A stretch of 32,525 nt of DNA from Daldinia sp. FL1419 (lineage: Eukaryota > Ascomycota > Sordariomycetes > Xylariales > Hypoxylaceae), in the NCBI GenBank assembly GCA_025201765.1, contig MU623586.1, positions 1 to 32,525 of the forward strand, written 5' to 3'. Below, piece by piece: positions 9,835 through 20,386 of this stretch. A program made the position numbers and the translations under genes. The notes beneath the pieces were generated by a model that worked only from the letters and a program-made list of their open reading frames with translations, ran no database searches and was not told the origin of the DNA. The first letter of the stretch is position 1. Each line of letters begins with the position of its first letter.

Positions 9835-11586
9835 TTACGTCGGTAAGGAAGCCGAAATAAGTGTAAAACAACAGAGAGATGTAGAATGGGCTTGTAGTTA
9901 TTCGTGACACGTTGTCTTTGCTAAATGAAATAATTTGACCACAACCTTGATGAGTAGTGTCAGCGGTGAGGGTAGTGATGGTGCTCACATCAACAAGGAT
10001 TGACGTGTATGATTGTGTCGTGAAGAGGTAAACAAGTACAACTTTGCTTGAGCGGGTCTAGGCTACGATTGATGCAAAAGTACGGGTAAGTACTCGTCAC
10101 GATGTGGCCTTGTAGCAGGAAAGATTGAGGTAGACTAGGCTACGGCTGTCCTGCGCGCAGCCCCCCTTCCCGGGTACTTATTACAAGAGGTCTTAGGGTG
10201 TGCCTAATGGAATGAAATGACTATTTCAAGAGCGGCAACGTAGAGTATCGTTTATAAGCACTTGCTATTGCTATTACTTGGTGCCCCCCTGAGGGACACT
10301 GGAGAGCAATCAATATAAAAAGAAGACCTGCCTTAAACCAAACCTTGCTTAAGGACCTTTAGTTAGTTCCGGGGTTCTAATTTATGCTATTCATAAAGAA
10401 AACCCAGACATCGTATTAGGCAAGTGAAGCCAATCCCCTGACTTAGTTTCGAAGGGCATCACACTACAGGACGGAATGAACCATTCTTAAGTAATAATTG
10501 TACTGGACGGGCTAAGACTTACGAGACATTAATTTAGAACAACTTACGATGAACATTAAATACACCTAAGAAGTCCCCAAACAACCCTATTGTTCTGTAG
10601 GAAGTTTTGATTTAATAATATGGGACAAAAAAGAAAAATATCAAAGATACCCTTTGTGCTACGAGACATAGGTAAGAATAATACATGTGAATACGGATTT
10701 TACCTGGCTGGCAGGAGCTAGAGTGGGATGTAGCCTTTCTGATAAATCGTCACGTTTGCTTGAGGCACATAGGGGTTAGTCCCCTTTTCTACGGTTAATA
10801 CAAAGCACCTCTTTCTCGTAACCACGTATTCATACAATAAAAACTAAGAAATGTTGTGAATACTCTTCGTCCATTCCATGCTAAAGTAATTTGTTAGATG
10901 GGTTGTAGATAGAATGCAGAAATCGAGTTTGCAATGATAGTTCAGTGAATTTTCTAACTCCCTGCAACTAGAGGGAGGCAAATAGATAATCGATACATTA
11001 GACTACTAAGAACTAATGATGATCCTGCAGCCAGGCTGGCTTCTACGAGTTAGGTAGCTTTTGTTTATTTCTCATTAGGAGGTAGGTAGGTATGTAGGTA
11101 GGTACCTACCTATGTTGAAAGCTCAGTGATGAATCGTCGTGACGACTTACCCCCCCTCGGCAACATATTCGTCACGACGATGTATCCACTACAAGTGCCA
11201 ATAATCTGGTAAAGTGTTTCCTTACGCATAACTAGCTTGGGACATCCAACACCTTTAAGCTTTTGTTATGACATGTGCCCATAGGTTATTAGGAACTTAA
11301 GAAGACTGAGTGATTGAGTTCCAAACATCAAAGCTCACGAATATCTCGTCTAACCTGGAACTAGGCTGCCCTGGTAAGATTAATCTCTTCCAAAGTAAAT
11401 GTGTTACTAGCAAATATAATCCGTACCTAACTAACATAACTCGCTACGATAGCAACACCTCCTCTCGCACCCCGAGAGAAAAGCCCACCGCTGATCCCAT
11501 CAACCGCTTTCCAGAAACAGTTCATCTACAGTTCCCACCCTCGTCAGCTCCAAATCCGACATTTACTGAATCCACCCATCGACGGA
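9835..11586. other. intergenic region, 1.75 kb
   Basis: Left end is the promoter side of the minus-strand orphan gene. At 11083-11112 there is a GTAGGTAGGTACCTACC-type palindromic tract, followed at 11133-11181 by a perfect 13-bp inverted repeat. The last ~200 bp are presumably the leader of the small gene at 11587. No convincing coding sequence is seen. Confidence 0.4.
11133..11181. repeat. 13-bp perfect inverted repeat with 23-bp spacer
   Basis: ATCGTCGTGACGA (11133-11145) is mirrored as TCGTCACGACGAT (11169-11181). The spacer contains a run of C. A related CGTCACGA core also occurs near 10096. It could be a paired transcription-factor site, a hairpin, or ends of a tiny relic element; no function is shown. 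Confidence 0.7.
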
Positions 11587-11901
11587 ATGCCTCCCAAGAA
11601 GGTCACCGGACGCCAGAGGCACTTGGACCTCTTGCTCATCAGCGAACTCGTCGAAAGAGTTGCTGAGTTTGGCCGCCAAGGCAAGACGATGCGAGCCCAT
11701 GAGGAGCTCCATCGTCGTCGTATTCGACAGTTCTACACGGACATCAATGCAGCAGCAGCTATCGCCCAAGATGGAGGTGAGAGCTCGCGCCAGGAAGACG
11801 CCGACGGTTCGGTTCTAAAGCGATGCCCGAACTGCAAGGGCCTACGATTCAGCGAGGAGTGCTTAAAGAAGGGCGGATGCCCCTTCAGCCAAGACAAGTG
11901 A
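11587..11901 (+). CDS. small hypothetical protein with C-terminal four-cysteine motif, 104 aa
   Basis: An intron-free frame that starts MPPKKVTGRQR. The middle is helical and charged (about 12-50, e.g. LVERVAEFGRQGKTM), with an acidic linker around 62-75. The C-terminus carries Cys80, Cys83, Cys92 and Cys98 (C-x2-C-x8-C-x5-C), a spacing that could bind one zinc. No known domain is recognised and there is no signal peptide. The start has an acceptable context (CGGAATGCC). A different-frame opening at 11310-11666 overlaps but lacks recognisable content. Moderately likely to be real, function unknown. Confidence 0.5.
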   Translation: MPPKKVTGRQRHLDLLLISELVERVAEFGRQGKTMRAHEELHRRRIRQFYTDINAAAAIAQDGGESSRQEDADGSVLKRCPNCKGLRFSEECLKKGGCPFSQDK

Positions 11902-12946
11902 TCCGCGCAAGAAGCCCCCAAGGGTATGAGTCTATACTTTCTCGAAGTTTGGATTGGAAACCAGCACATACGAGTGTTGGATTGGAGTACCTAGGAAGAT
12001 CCATCCACTCTTTGGAATACGGAATGCGGATTTGGAGAAGTTGAATGCTTTATAAGACTATGATGCCCGAGGGTAGTTGCATTTGAAGATGATTATGATA
12101 TTGAAGGGTGTCTTGCTTTGCTTTCTTTATACATGGCCTGCCTCGTCTGATTTTCTACAACCTTATCGAAGGACTGTAGCATAGTTCAAGCACTGCTACC
12201 TAATCAATATGACAAAAGGCAACTCAATTTAGGCACCGGGGACGGGAGGCACCTCACAGTGTACTTGAAATTGATGAATTAAAATCAAGACTTTCTCTCT
12301 CGCATAGGGTACTTTAGGTAGTTTTATACGTATAAGAATACTTGAGTATCGTAGATAAAATGCTATGGAGACTGTTTCCTACCTAACTACAACATTAGCC
12401 ATAATGTCTGCGTAAAAAAACTGCCCGCGTCATTTAAAAAAGAGATTGAACCTCATTACGTGCGATACGAATAACATGGAAGCCTGGTTATATTGAGATA
12501 ATCCACCGCGTGTTGGTACCGCGTCGCGTCCGAGACAGCTTTTTATGTATCCCACAACGGAAGACAGGCTAATACCCCATTAATGCTTTCGGAGTCGGTA
12601 CAGTGTGATCAACAACGTCAAGCTACCGATCGGGGCCCGAAGGATTCTAACGGGAAGAGGCAGGCTATATTTACAGTACCTAGCCTTGCCAGGAGGCTTG
12701 TCAAAAGGTTAAGCATCAAAATTAACCCTGCTATTTCGTCCTATCTGCATGAATTCCGTCTAGGCGTGGGCTATAAAAATACTAAATCGTAGAGAAAAGT
12801 AGACCGTGCCCGAATATTATGAAAATTCTACATTTACAAAACTCTTCTAGAACCCGCAAGCATCCCATATATCACAGCGTCACTCCATTGACCCCCCAAT
12901 ATACACATTTCTATCGTGGTGCGTTAGGCCGCGAGCCAGAAAGGGC
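11902..12946. other. intergenic region, 1 kb
   Basis: Convergent 3' flanks of the small plus-strand gene and the minus-strand repeat-protein gene. A 69-codon frame at 12583-12792 has no recognisable content. Nothing else is supported. Confidence 0.4.
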
Positions 12947-14886
12947 TTACGCTTGCCATCGTCGGGCGTTATGGGGCATCATGTATCCTAATGATAGAGA
13001 CGATGCGGGCGCGGGGTATGCAGCTACGGGCGTGCTGGGTGTTGCCGTATGGTTCGTCGCCTGAGAAACTACGACTGTTTCGTGGACCATCGGCGGAGCA
13101 ACCGATGTGGTCTCCATCTCATGTGTTGCTACGGGTGTCGTGTGGACCATAGGGGGGGCCACAGGTGTAGTTGTATGGACCATGGGTGGGATCACAATGG
13201 TCTCGTGGACTACCGGGGGAGTAGTTTCGTGAACGATTGGGATGATTACTTCGGTTTGGTGGCAACCCTCTGCCACTTCGGTAACAGTGACGTGAACTAC
13301 TTCGGAGACGGTCATTACATGTGGCGGTAGAGTAACGTGAACAGTCTCGTGTACCGTCTGAGTGTGCGCTGAGAGGGTTACATGGACGGTTTCGGTTACA
13401 GCTTGGGTGACGTGAACAGTCTCCTTGACCGTCTGCGGCGGTAGAGAAATATGAACTGTCTCCGTGAGTACTTGCGTCTGTAAGTGGCTCAAGACTTCGG
13501 TCTTTGTAAGGGCGACTGTCTCGAGCTGATGCGATACTTCGGTCTTCGTGACGGCGACGGTTTCGTGGATGGATTTGACCTCGGTTACGGGGACCGTGAC
13601 AGCGACGCTCTCCTTTACCGTCACGGGGACACTGACGGCTACTGACTCCTTCACCGTGACCGGAATGCTTACATGTACCGTCTCCTTGGCAGTCTCGGTT
13701 TCCACCTTGGTCACCGGAATGCTCTCCTTGACCGTTTCCACTTGCGTAACGGGAATGCTCTCCTTTAGAGTTTCAACTTTCGTCACGGGTACGCTCACAG
13801 CCACAGTCTCCTTCAGTGTTTCGAGCTTGGTAACGGGGATGGAAACATGCACCGTCTCCTTTACAGTCTGCACCTGTGTTACGGGTATGCTCACATGTAC
13901 AGTTTCCTTCACAGTCTGTACTGTGGTTACTGGAATATTAACATGAACTGTCTCTTTCACAGTTTCCACCTTGGTAACAGGAATGCTGATATGTACTGTC
14001 TCCTTCACAGTTTGGGGAGGCAGTGTCTCCTTGATGGTTTGGGGTGGAAGCGTAATGTGGACGGTCTCAAGCTTGGTTTGAGTTGCGGTCTGAAGTTCTG
14101 TCTTGATTTCGTGCTTGATTTCCGTCTTCAATTCGGTTTTCGTGAGGAGTTTCTCCTCTACTTTCGTAACAGGGATAGTGACATGTACCGTTTCCTTCAC
14201 CGTTTGTGGAGGTAATGTGATTGATTCCTTTTGAACCTCCGTTTTCGTAATATGGACAACCTCCGTTACCGGAACGTGCACTGTCTCTGGGGGTAACGTC
14301 ACGTGTAATGTTTCCTTAACTGTTTCCTTCACTGTTTGCGGGGGTAGAGTAACGTGAACGGTTTCCTTGACGGTCTCCGGAGGCATGGTAACGTGTACCG
14401 TCTCCTTTATCGTCTCGGGCGGTTGGGTAACGTGGACTGTCTCCTTCACCGTTTCTGGAGGTAGGGTAACATGGACAGTTTCTTTTACTGTTTCTGGCGG
14501 CAAAGTTACATGAACCGTCTCCTTTACTGTTTCTTTTACTGTCTCAGGAGGTAAAGTCATATGTATCGTCTCCTTAATTGTCTCTGGCGGCAAGGTCATA
14601 TGTATTGTCTCTTTTACCGTCTCGGGAGGCATTGTCTAAGGTATTAGTGTTAGTGAGTATAGACTACCTAGAAGCAACCATTAGGGGGAAGCCCCGTTGG
14701 TCTCTTGAAAAGCACAGTTTATCCAAGAGGGATCGAGATGCAACGTTAAATCTTGGAGTTACTGACCACATGGACTGTCTCGTGAATCGTTTCCGTAACA
14801 ACCTCAGCGGGAGCTGCCTCGCCTGTGGCAGCCGCTACCGAGACGAGGGCCAGCAGTGCCGGTAGGTAGGTATTAGATAACTGCAT
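12947..14886 (-). CDS. secreted Thr/Val/His-rich tandem-repeat protein, two exons
   Basis: Exon 1 is 14886-14767 (40 codons) and exon 2 is 14635-12947. The 131-nt intron starts with a non-consensus GTCAGT and ends CTTAG after a CACTAAC branch site. The join gives ...ETVHV + TMPPETVKET, which continues the repeat exactly and supports this splice. The product is about 602 aa. Residues 1-22 (MQLSNTYLPALLALVSVAAA) form a clear signal peptide; an upstream ATG at 14937 would bury it. The N-terminal third is a 13-residue repeat, LPPETVKETVHVT with small variations. The middle changes to a 16-residue form, IPVTKVETVKETVHVS, with a Lys/Glu-rich interruption (KTELKTEIKHEIKTEL). The end has a PPMVHTT series and one N-glycosylation site (NHT). 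It has a single Cys and no obvious GPI signal or enzymatic domain. Likely an extended extracellular or cell-wall β-rich, O-glycosylated protein; function unknown. Confidence 0.8.
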
Positions 14887-17019
14887 GACTCCGGAAATGT
14901 GAAAGAATGATGATAGCCAGTTGTGTAGATCCGGCAATGGGTAATTTGATTAGAATAACTCCCAGAGTATAGAAATCTCAACTACTAAAAAATTAATCTG
15001 GCTCAGCCGTCAAAACGAAACGAATGAATATAGAATATAGACAAGGCGTAAGAGAAAAAGGAACGGATCGACCGCAAAAGAGAAGCGAAGAAAAGGAAAC
15101 TCAAGGGAGAAGTTTAGGCTGAGATGAGAGAGAATGAACAGAAGAGCATGGTCCCTGATCTTCGTGGGAGAAGGCGGGAGATGTAGAATACCAAGACTTA
15201 TACCCTAGTTTACCCATCGTCAACCTGGACAACGGTCACATAGACAAGATGTCCAAGAATGATGCTGCACAGGGGCATCTAATCCTAAGCTAGGGGCAAT
15301 ATGAAGTGACATTTCTCTAGTAGAACCTTGCTCGAGATCCTAAGGGGGTTGTTGTGAAGGTTACCCTTGTGAAGATCCAGCATGCGAAGTCGATATTTGA
15401 TATTTGCCTTACTAACGGAGGTTAAGTGGGACGTCTTGGCAGTATTCAACCTGTACGTCAAAATGGTAAACGTCGTGCCGAACGCCCCTTGTCATCCGAA
15501 GTTGACTTCGGATGTCCAGTTTTCCGGCCCCATGCAGGGTTCGAAGCGAATAAAAGTGGTGATTCAAGGCTATGGGTCAGGTCCCGAGATATAAGCTTAA
15601 CTAGACTTAATACAAGCCTCTTCTAAATTATCAAGTTATATTTTTTGTTAGCCTCTTTTCTTTCACTTCGTACTATCCTTCTTTGCCAGTTTAATTCGGA
15701 TTATATGTCGGATGTGCGAGATGAATTTTGCGCATGTTCGTTACCGAGTATCAAAAATAAGACGACATCGCTTTTCTTTCTTTTGCAAAGCAACCTTCCA
15801 AGCTCAGAAATATGCAACATCTCTATCCGAAGCAGGAGCTGCATATTGACGATAGGTGGACAAACATGTACCAGCAGCCTAGTTATCAGCTCTAAGTCTA
15901 GGCGGGAAGGGAAGCACGTGTTTGGGGCTCAAGAAAGACGGATGTTTTAATCGCGGAGGATTCGAAAGGGCATTGATGAGAAAGCGTTGGGTGCCCAGGG
16001 TTTCAAAGTGCTCTCCGGTTTCGCTTGGCATTATTCTGAGATCAGTTCGCTGCAGGGGCTGCTTTGTGAGCTGTGGCACTCTTGGATGGGTCGAATATGA
16101 AGCATATGATTGGTTGAAAACGCTACGATCCATAACAAGGAGATCTACCGTAGCCCCTTCACTGCTTTCAACAATACGGATCCATAAACCTTGCTCTTGG
16201 GAAGCTTAGTGCTAGCTACCCCGTGACTATGGGAATAACCCTATCACTTTCTTGCATCTGTCTAAGTAAGCCGACCGTTGTGCGTGTTTGTAACCTAGGT
16301 AGTTAACCATCATGGAGGGGGTGCCAAGCGATGAGATCGAGACAATGCCAAGAGCTGCGCTCATACATATTCCAGGATTTCGCGTTCTAGGCTCAGGATA
16401 AACATGAGCCGCGTATCCGTTGAATAGCATTTCCCTCGGGGAATAATATATGTATCAGACCATCCGGGAAGAGGGAGATGCCTCTCTGAGTCTCACGGCA
16501 AGCAAGCTGCTCTCGTGCTCTCAAACGCTCAGACTTCTAGTTAGATAAACCCAATTTCTTGTAAATACGGCGAATTACCTTGGGTGGTTGAATAAGTCAA
16601 TCTAGTAGGTAGAACCTGTTGAAATAGGACGCAGTATATGAGGTAAGTTACTTTTTATTATCAGGGTCTATCTTAGAGAGTAGATGGGCATATCTACGAT
16701 ATATAAAGGTCACGGATGTGGGGTGTATAATATCCCTGCATACCAGCCACACACATTCCAACAGAACCTAATTTATATACAATGCGAAGATAGAGATCGC
16801 TTAGCCTGATAGTTTTGAAGACTCTTTTTCGAGGCTGAGCTAGCAGTAGCTCGGGTTTCGGCCTATCAATCTTCACTGTTCTCATCATCGTAAACTATTT
16901 ATACGATGTAATTGGTGTGTTGAAAGTGAACCGTTCGCATTATAGGTTAGCAAGTACCTGTAGAGAGTCAATGAATATCTAAGTAGGTACCAATTAATGT
17001 CAATTATATCATCGCTATT
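14887..17019. other. gene-poor stretch, 2.1 kb
   Basis: Left end is the promoter and 5' leader of the minus-strand repeat-protein gene, purine-rich on the plus strand at about 15010-15130. A 10-bp perfect inverted repeat with 2-nt centre lies at 15493-15514. Open frames at 15382-15594, 15645-15950, 15922-16209 and 16430-16227 (minus) are short and overlap; none has convincing homology. The region seems to hold decayed sequence leading into the transporter relic. Confidence 0.4.
15493..15514. repeat. 10-bp perfect inverted repeat
   Basis: CATCCGAAGT and ACTTCGGATG are separated by two bases. It could form a short hairpin or a dyad protein-binding site. No associated gene or terminator context is clear. 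Confidence 0.6.
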
Positions 17020-17827
17020 CGAACTCTAGCTCTGAAATTAACTGGGGGATATATGAGCCCTTATTAAATACCTACCTTTGTCGCCTAGGAAAGGTTCCTC
17101 GCGCCCGTCGTATACTTTCCCTTCAAATTCTTAAAGAATAGAACGATACTCAGTGCTTGCATGCTTTATGGTGTCATATTCCTTTCCATCGAGCAAGAAG
17201 AAACTCGATACTCTAGGTTTCTTGAATATATCACTAACATCAATGCTAGCCGTTAGGATGGGTACTACGGGTCATACTTAAATGGGCTGCAATTGCAGGT
17301 ATTCCCTTTTGCGTCTTAGGCACTATGCTATTGATTCACGTCCGTTACCCGGAATCCTATGTAGGATATCTCTTGATGCGTCAAATTTTAACAGAGTTTC
17401 TAGTGAAATATAGGCTCTTACAGCACAACTCACCGTTATAGAGTCAGTTACACACCAAGAAATTGCTGTAGCCATGGTTATATTTGGCTTTTTTCAGATC
17501 CATAGGCGCGGCAATTGGCCTTGCTATCGCTAACGCATTATAGAGCAATGTTCTACCTCAAAAGCCGCCAGAATTCCTAACAGAGGGTAGCGAAGATTTG
17601 GTTGCCAAGATATTTGGAAATATCAATGTGTAAAAACCCTATCCGATGGGAACTCAGTCACATCCGCCAGGCGATTATCGAGGCAGTTGACGAGGTGCAG
17701 AGGAAGATGGTCATTACTGGCTCGGCGTTCGTCCCTATTTGCGTTGTCTGTGTTCTCGTGGAAGAATATCAATGTTGTGAAATTAAAGCAGACACGAGGA
17801 AAGCAGGCAAAAGGAAATGTATGGTGA
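17020..17827 (+). pseudogene. 3' remnant of an MFS siderophore-iron transporter (SIT family)
   Basis: Translations pieced together across frames follow the C-terminal half of fungal siderophore transporters (MirB/Sit1 type). They read: ERFLAPVVYFPFKFLKNRT and ILSACMLYGVIFLS (17089 on); KWAAIAGIPFCVLGTMLL and YPESYVGYLLM (about 17280-17385); TAQLTV and HQEIAVAMVIFGFF; SIGAAIGLAIANA and VAKIFGNINV; AIIEAVDEVQRKMVITGSAF; and NINVVKLKQTRGKQAKGNVW ending at TGA 17825-17827. Typical members have about 600 aa and 14 membrane segments; less than half remains. Stops interrupt the frame at 17065, 17086 (a conserved Trp position), 17254 and in the ANA*SNV and NV*KPYP segments. At least four frameshifts lie near 17260, 17395-17410, 17500, 17655 and 17760. 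The 5' part is missing or unrecognisable. The TAG at 17086 might instead be an old splice acceptor. Confidence 0.85.
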
Positions 17828-18294
17828 AACCTATATCTATAATACGAATCTAATAGAAGATCCGAAAGCTTATTACGACTGCACACGATTCTATTTACTT
17901 AGGATAGAGGAAGTAAAGTGTCTGGCATCCAACATTGTATGGTATTTAATCCGATACTATATCTTCATTCTTCACCCAACCACGCCGCGATTCTAACAAG
18001 TTTCTTATATACGATACAGATAGTAAATTATTTTACAATCTCTTTTGCCGACAAAATGATTGCCTGTCTTCGTCCCGGTTTCTTGTCTATTTCAATGACT
18101 GTGCTCACACTACACGATACCATTTATATGTTTTCACTTACCAGCGTACTTATATAAGCGACCGAAGTTCTCTCACGGATCACTTGCAAATTTTTTTTTT
18201 TTTTTGGCATAAGAAGTATGACAGATAACTAAAAGTTCAGGGTCATAAAACATAATATCTACCTAGGCAGTGAGTGAGTTAGACGTTTTGCAAT
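17828..18294. other. intergenic region upstream of the SET gene
   Basis: AT-moderate DNA with a poly-T tract at about 18190-18204, roughly 90 bp before the SET gene start. No gene is visible; the 79-codon frame at 17918-18157 has no recognisable features. Confidence 0.4.
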
Positions 18295-18999
18295 ATGGAG
18301 TCAAGAATGATCGGCCACCTAGAAGTCAAGCGCAGCGAGGGGATGGGGCTTGGACTTTTTACCACTAGGAATATCCCAAAAGGCACTATCATCAACTACG
18401 AACTAGGGTTCATGTATAAGCCAAGATCGACACGACCCGACACGACCGAACACGGCATCTACTCATTCTGTGATGTATACAAAAGCGCAGATCAGGCATC
18501 TCGCAACCGATTGAATGATCACTCCTATAACCCGCAATTTTACGAACAAAATAAGAAACTTTTACCTCTGTTTAAGGCATGGATTGCTAAAAATAACCCC
18601 AAAAAGGAAATCGAGCCCGGGTTAGACTACGAATTGGAAAACGCGGAAGCGCTCCTGAAGTCGTACGCAATTTACTGGACCAATTGCGCGGGTACCCCTG
18701 ATAACGGGGCGTGCATTTTCGGGACATTTGCCTACACTAATCACTCTTGCGTGCCGAATACTATTTGGGAGGTCATTGGTGATCCCCCCTTTTTTCTGCG
18801 TATGACAACAAAGCGAGCCATAACCGCAGGTGAAGAGATAACAGTGACTTATTTAGATTTCGGCAGGACGGAGCTCAAGAGGAGACAGGAACAATTGGCA
18901 AATTGGGGATTTAGGTGTAGATGTCCAAGATGTACCGAGGAGGAAAGAGTCGGGTCTGTGGTGTATTGGTTCGGTACATTGGGCGGGCCAAAAGATTAA
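18295..18999 (+). CDS. SET-domain protein, SMYD-like without MYND finger, 234 aa
   Basis: Probable lysine methyltransferase using S-adenosylmethionine. The frame needs no intron. SET landmarks are in order: EGMGLGLFTTRNIPKGTII (15-33) for the N-terminal SET strands; a helical insert (about 65-130); NHSC (149-152) followed by VPNTIWE; GEEITVTYLDF (179-189) with the catalytic-site Tyr; and a post-SET CRCPRC (C208, C210, C213) that together with Cys152 could bind zinc. The MYND zinc finger of animal SMYD proteins is absent, as in many fungal SET proteins of this class, and the C-terminal TPR-like region is also missing. The short length could be natural or a C-terminal truncation. The substrate is unknown. 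Confidence 0.88.
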   Translation: MESRMIGHLEVKRSEGMGLGLFTTRNIPKGTIINYELGFMYKPRSTRPDTTEHGIYSFCDVYKSADQASRNRLNDHSYNPQFYEQNKKLLPLFKAWIAKNNPKKEIEPGLDYELENAEALLKSYAIYWTNCAGTPDNGACIFGTFAYTNHSCVPNTIWEVIGDPPFFLRMTTKRAITAGEEITVTYLDFGRTELKRRQEQLANWGFRCRCPRCTEEERVGSVVYWFGTLGGPKD

Positions 19000-19597
19000 T
19001 CCAATCCTATTTTACTCGATGTAGGTAAATAGCTTCATGCTTGGGCTTAGAAGGTAGCCTGAGAATCTACATTTAATAGTAGTCCTGGAAATGGCAAACA
19101 AAAATTGTGAATCTTAATTAATTTGACCTTCGGCGTCCGGTAACGAGGGCAGTAGCTGATTGAGTTACCCGTTAAGAATTAAATAATACAACACTGAGAT
19201 TGTTTTATCAACAAAAATTAGGTTAGAAGGTGACTGAAAGTAATGAATATTTCGGCTATCTATACCTATATTATAGTAGTGTCGACTTTGAGAGTATTTT
19301 ATGGGGTAGACAAAGAAGAGAGGAAACGACTTCGTTATTCCGTGGGGAGTTCTAGCTTTTATAAAACTATAAAGCTCTTGTATATAGAACAAGCACTTTG
19401 TTCTATATGTAAGACAACTAACGGTTAGAAGCTTGACGTGCATGTCGCTATGAAACCTGTGACTCCTCATTTTCACCGGAAATATATAATGTATTAACTG
19501 CTTTGGAAGGATGAGCAAGATAATTGTAATTACAAAAAGACCCATTCCTAAGATATCATCGTGAATAGCAAGTAACTAGGTTAGGTAGTTCAACCCC
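19000..19597. other. convergent intergenic region
   Basis: Lies between the ends of the plus-strand SET gene and the minus-strand dehydrogenase gene. AT-rich sequence without a recognisable gene; a 126-codon minus-strand frame at 19165-19545 is Ile/Tyr/Phe-rich with no domain. Confidence 0.4.
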
Positions 19598-20386
19598 TTA
19601 AACATCACTGACCCACCCGCCATCAATCACATAGCTACTCCCTGTGATAGCGCTAGAATCATCCGCAGCAAGGAAGAGTATGAGCCTTGCAACTTCGTCA
19701 GGCATGAGATCTCTCTTCAAGCTTTGCGCGGTCATCACTTCGTTGCGATATTCATCCGTCAAAACCTCATCGATCTGTCTCTGCGTCGCTATAGCACCCG
19801 GAACAACGCTGTTCACCCTAATGCCGTACTGACCAAACTCCTTGCTATGCGTTCTCGTCATCCCGACGACTGCTGCCTTGCACATCGTGTATAGAGGAAG
19901 TCCGATGGCTGGAATGCGCCATGTGATCGATCCCATGTTGATAATGCTCCCGGACCCCTTTTTTTGCATCGCCGGCACTACTGCTTGCGTCAGGAAGAAC
20001 TGATGACGAAGGTTTACATTGATGTCCTGATCCCACGATTCAGGTGTCACCTGCGTGGTTGGGACTCGTGTTTGAGCGCCGGCGCGAGCAGCATTGTTCA
20101 AAAGGACATCCACGGTGCCATGATCGGCGAGTGCCTTCTCCGCGCACTCCTTTAGGCGAGCCAAGTCGGTCACATCACAACGCAGGAAAGTGGGCTGGGA
20201 GGCACCAGGAATATTTTTTATTTTTTCGAGTAGTTTATATGCTGAAGTATCCGAATAATCCAGAAAGACGACGTTGGACCCTTGCCGACAGAAGAGCTCA
20301 ACGGATGCTGCTCCAATGCCTTCGGCCCCTCCAGTTATCAGCACAGTCTTTCCCCGCAGGCTTGGGTACGTCGCATACTTCTCCAT
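19598..20386 (-). CDS. short-chain dehydrogenase/reductase, classical SDR, 262 aa
   Basis: NAD(P)-dependent oxidoreductase of the classical SDR type; the substrate is not identifiable. The frame is intron-free and starts in a strong context (GCCATGG). Motifs: cofactor glycines TGGAEGIG (18-25); Asp43 after the second β-strand (VVFLDYSD), which usually favours NAD(H); CDVTD (70-74); NNAA (97-100); Asn in INVNL (122-126); Ser153 (NMGSITW); YTMCK with Tyr166 and Lys170; and VNSVVPGAIAT after that. The C-terminus SAITGSSYVIDGGWV is the usual SDR ending. Length is typical (about 250-265). The leading MEKYATYPSLRGK resembles fungal sugar- or polyol-type SDRs, but that is only a guess. Confidence 0.93.
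   Translation of the reverse strand: MEKYATYPSLRGKTVLITGGAEGIGAASVELFCRQGSNVVFLDYSDTSAYKLLEKIKNIPGASQPTFLRCDVTDLARLKECAEKALADHGTVDVLLNNAARAGAQTRVPTTQVTPESWDQDINVNLRHQFFLTQAVVPAMQKKGSGSIINMGSITWRIPAIGLPLYTMCKAAVVGMTRTHSKEFGQYGIRVNSVVPGAIATQRQIDEVLTDEYRNEVMTAQSLKRDLMPDEVARLILFLAADDSSAITGSSYVIDGGWVSDV

Noticed and set aside
13548..13946. 132-codon plus-strand frame of Thr/Val/Ser repeats
   Set aside because: Mirror of the minus-strand tandem repeat gene; the minus frame is longer, has a signal peptide and a frame-restoring intron.
15493..15514. Inverted repeat as a transcription terminator
   Set aside because: Hairpin-plus-T-run terminators are bacterial; this is fungal nuclear DNA and no T-run follows.
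15922..16209. Plus-strand 95-codon frame overlapping a minus-strand 84-codon frame
   Set aside because: Neither has recognisable content and both overlap; no way to favour one from sequence.
16227..16430. Minus-strand 67-codon frame with NGYAAHVYPEP and SAALG, faintly like the loop region of an MFS sugar-type transporter
   Set aside because: Too short and too weak; neighbouring frames do not extend the similarity. A TBLASTN search with MFS profiles would decide it.
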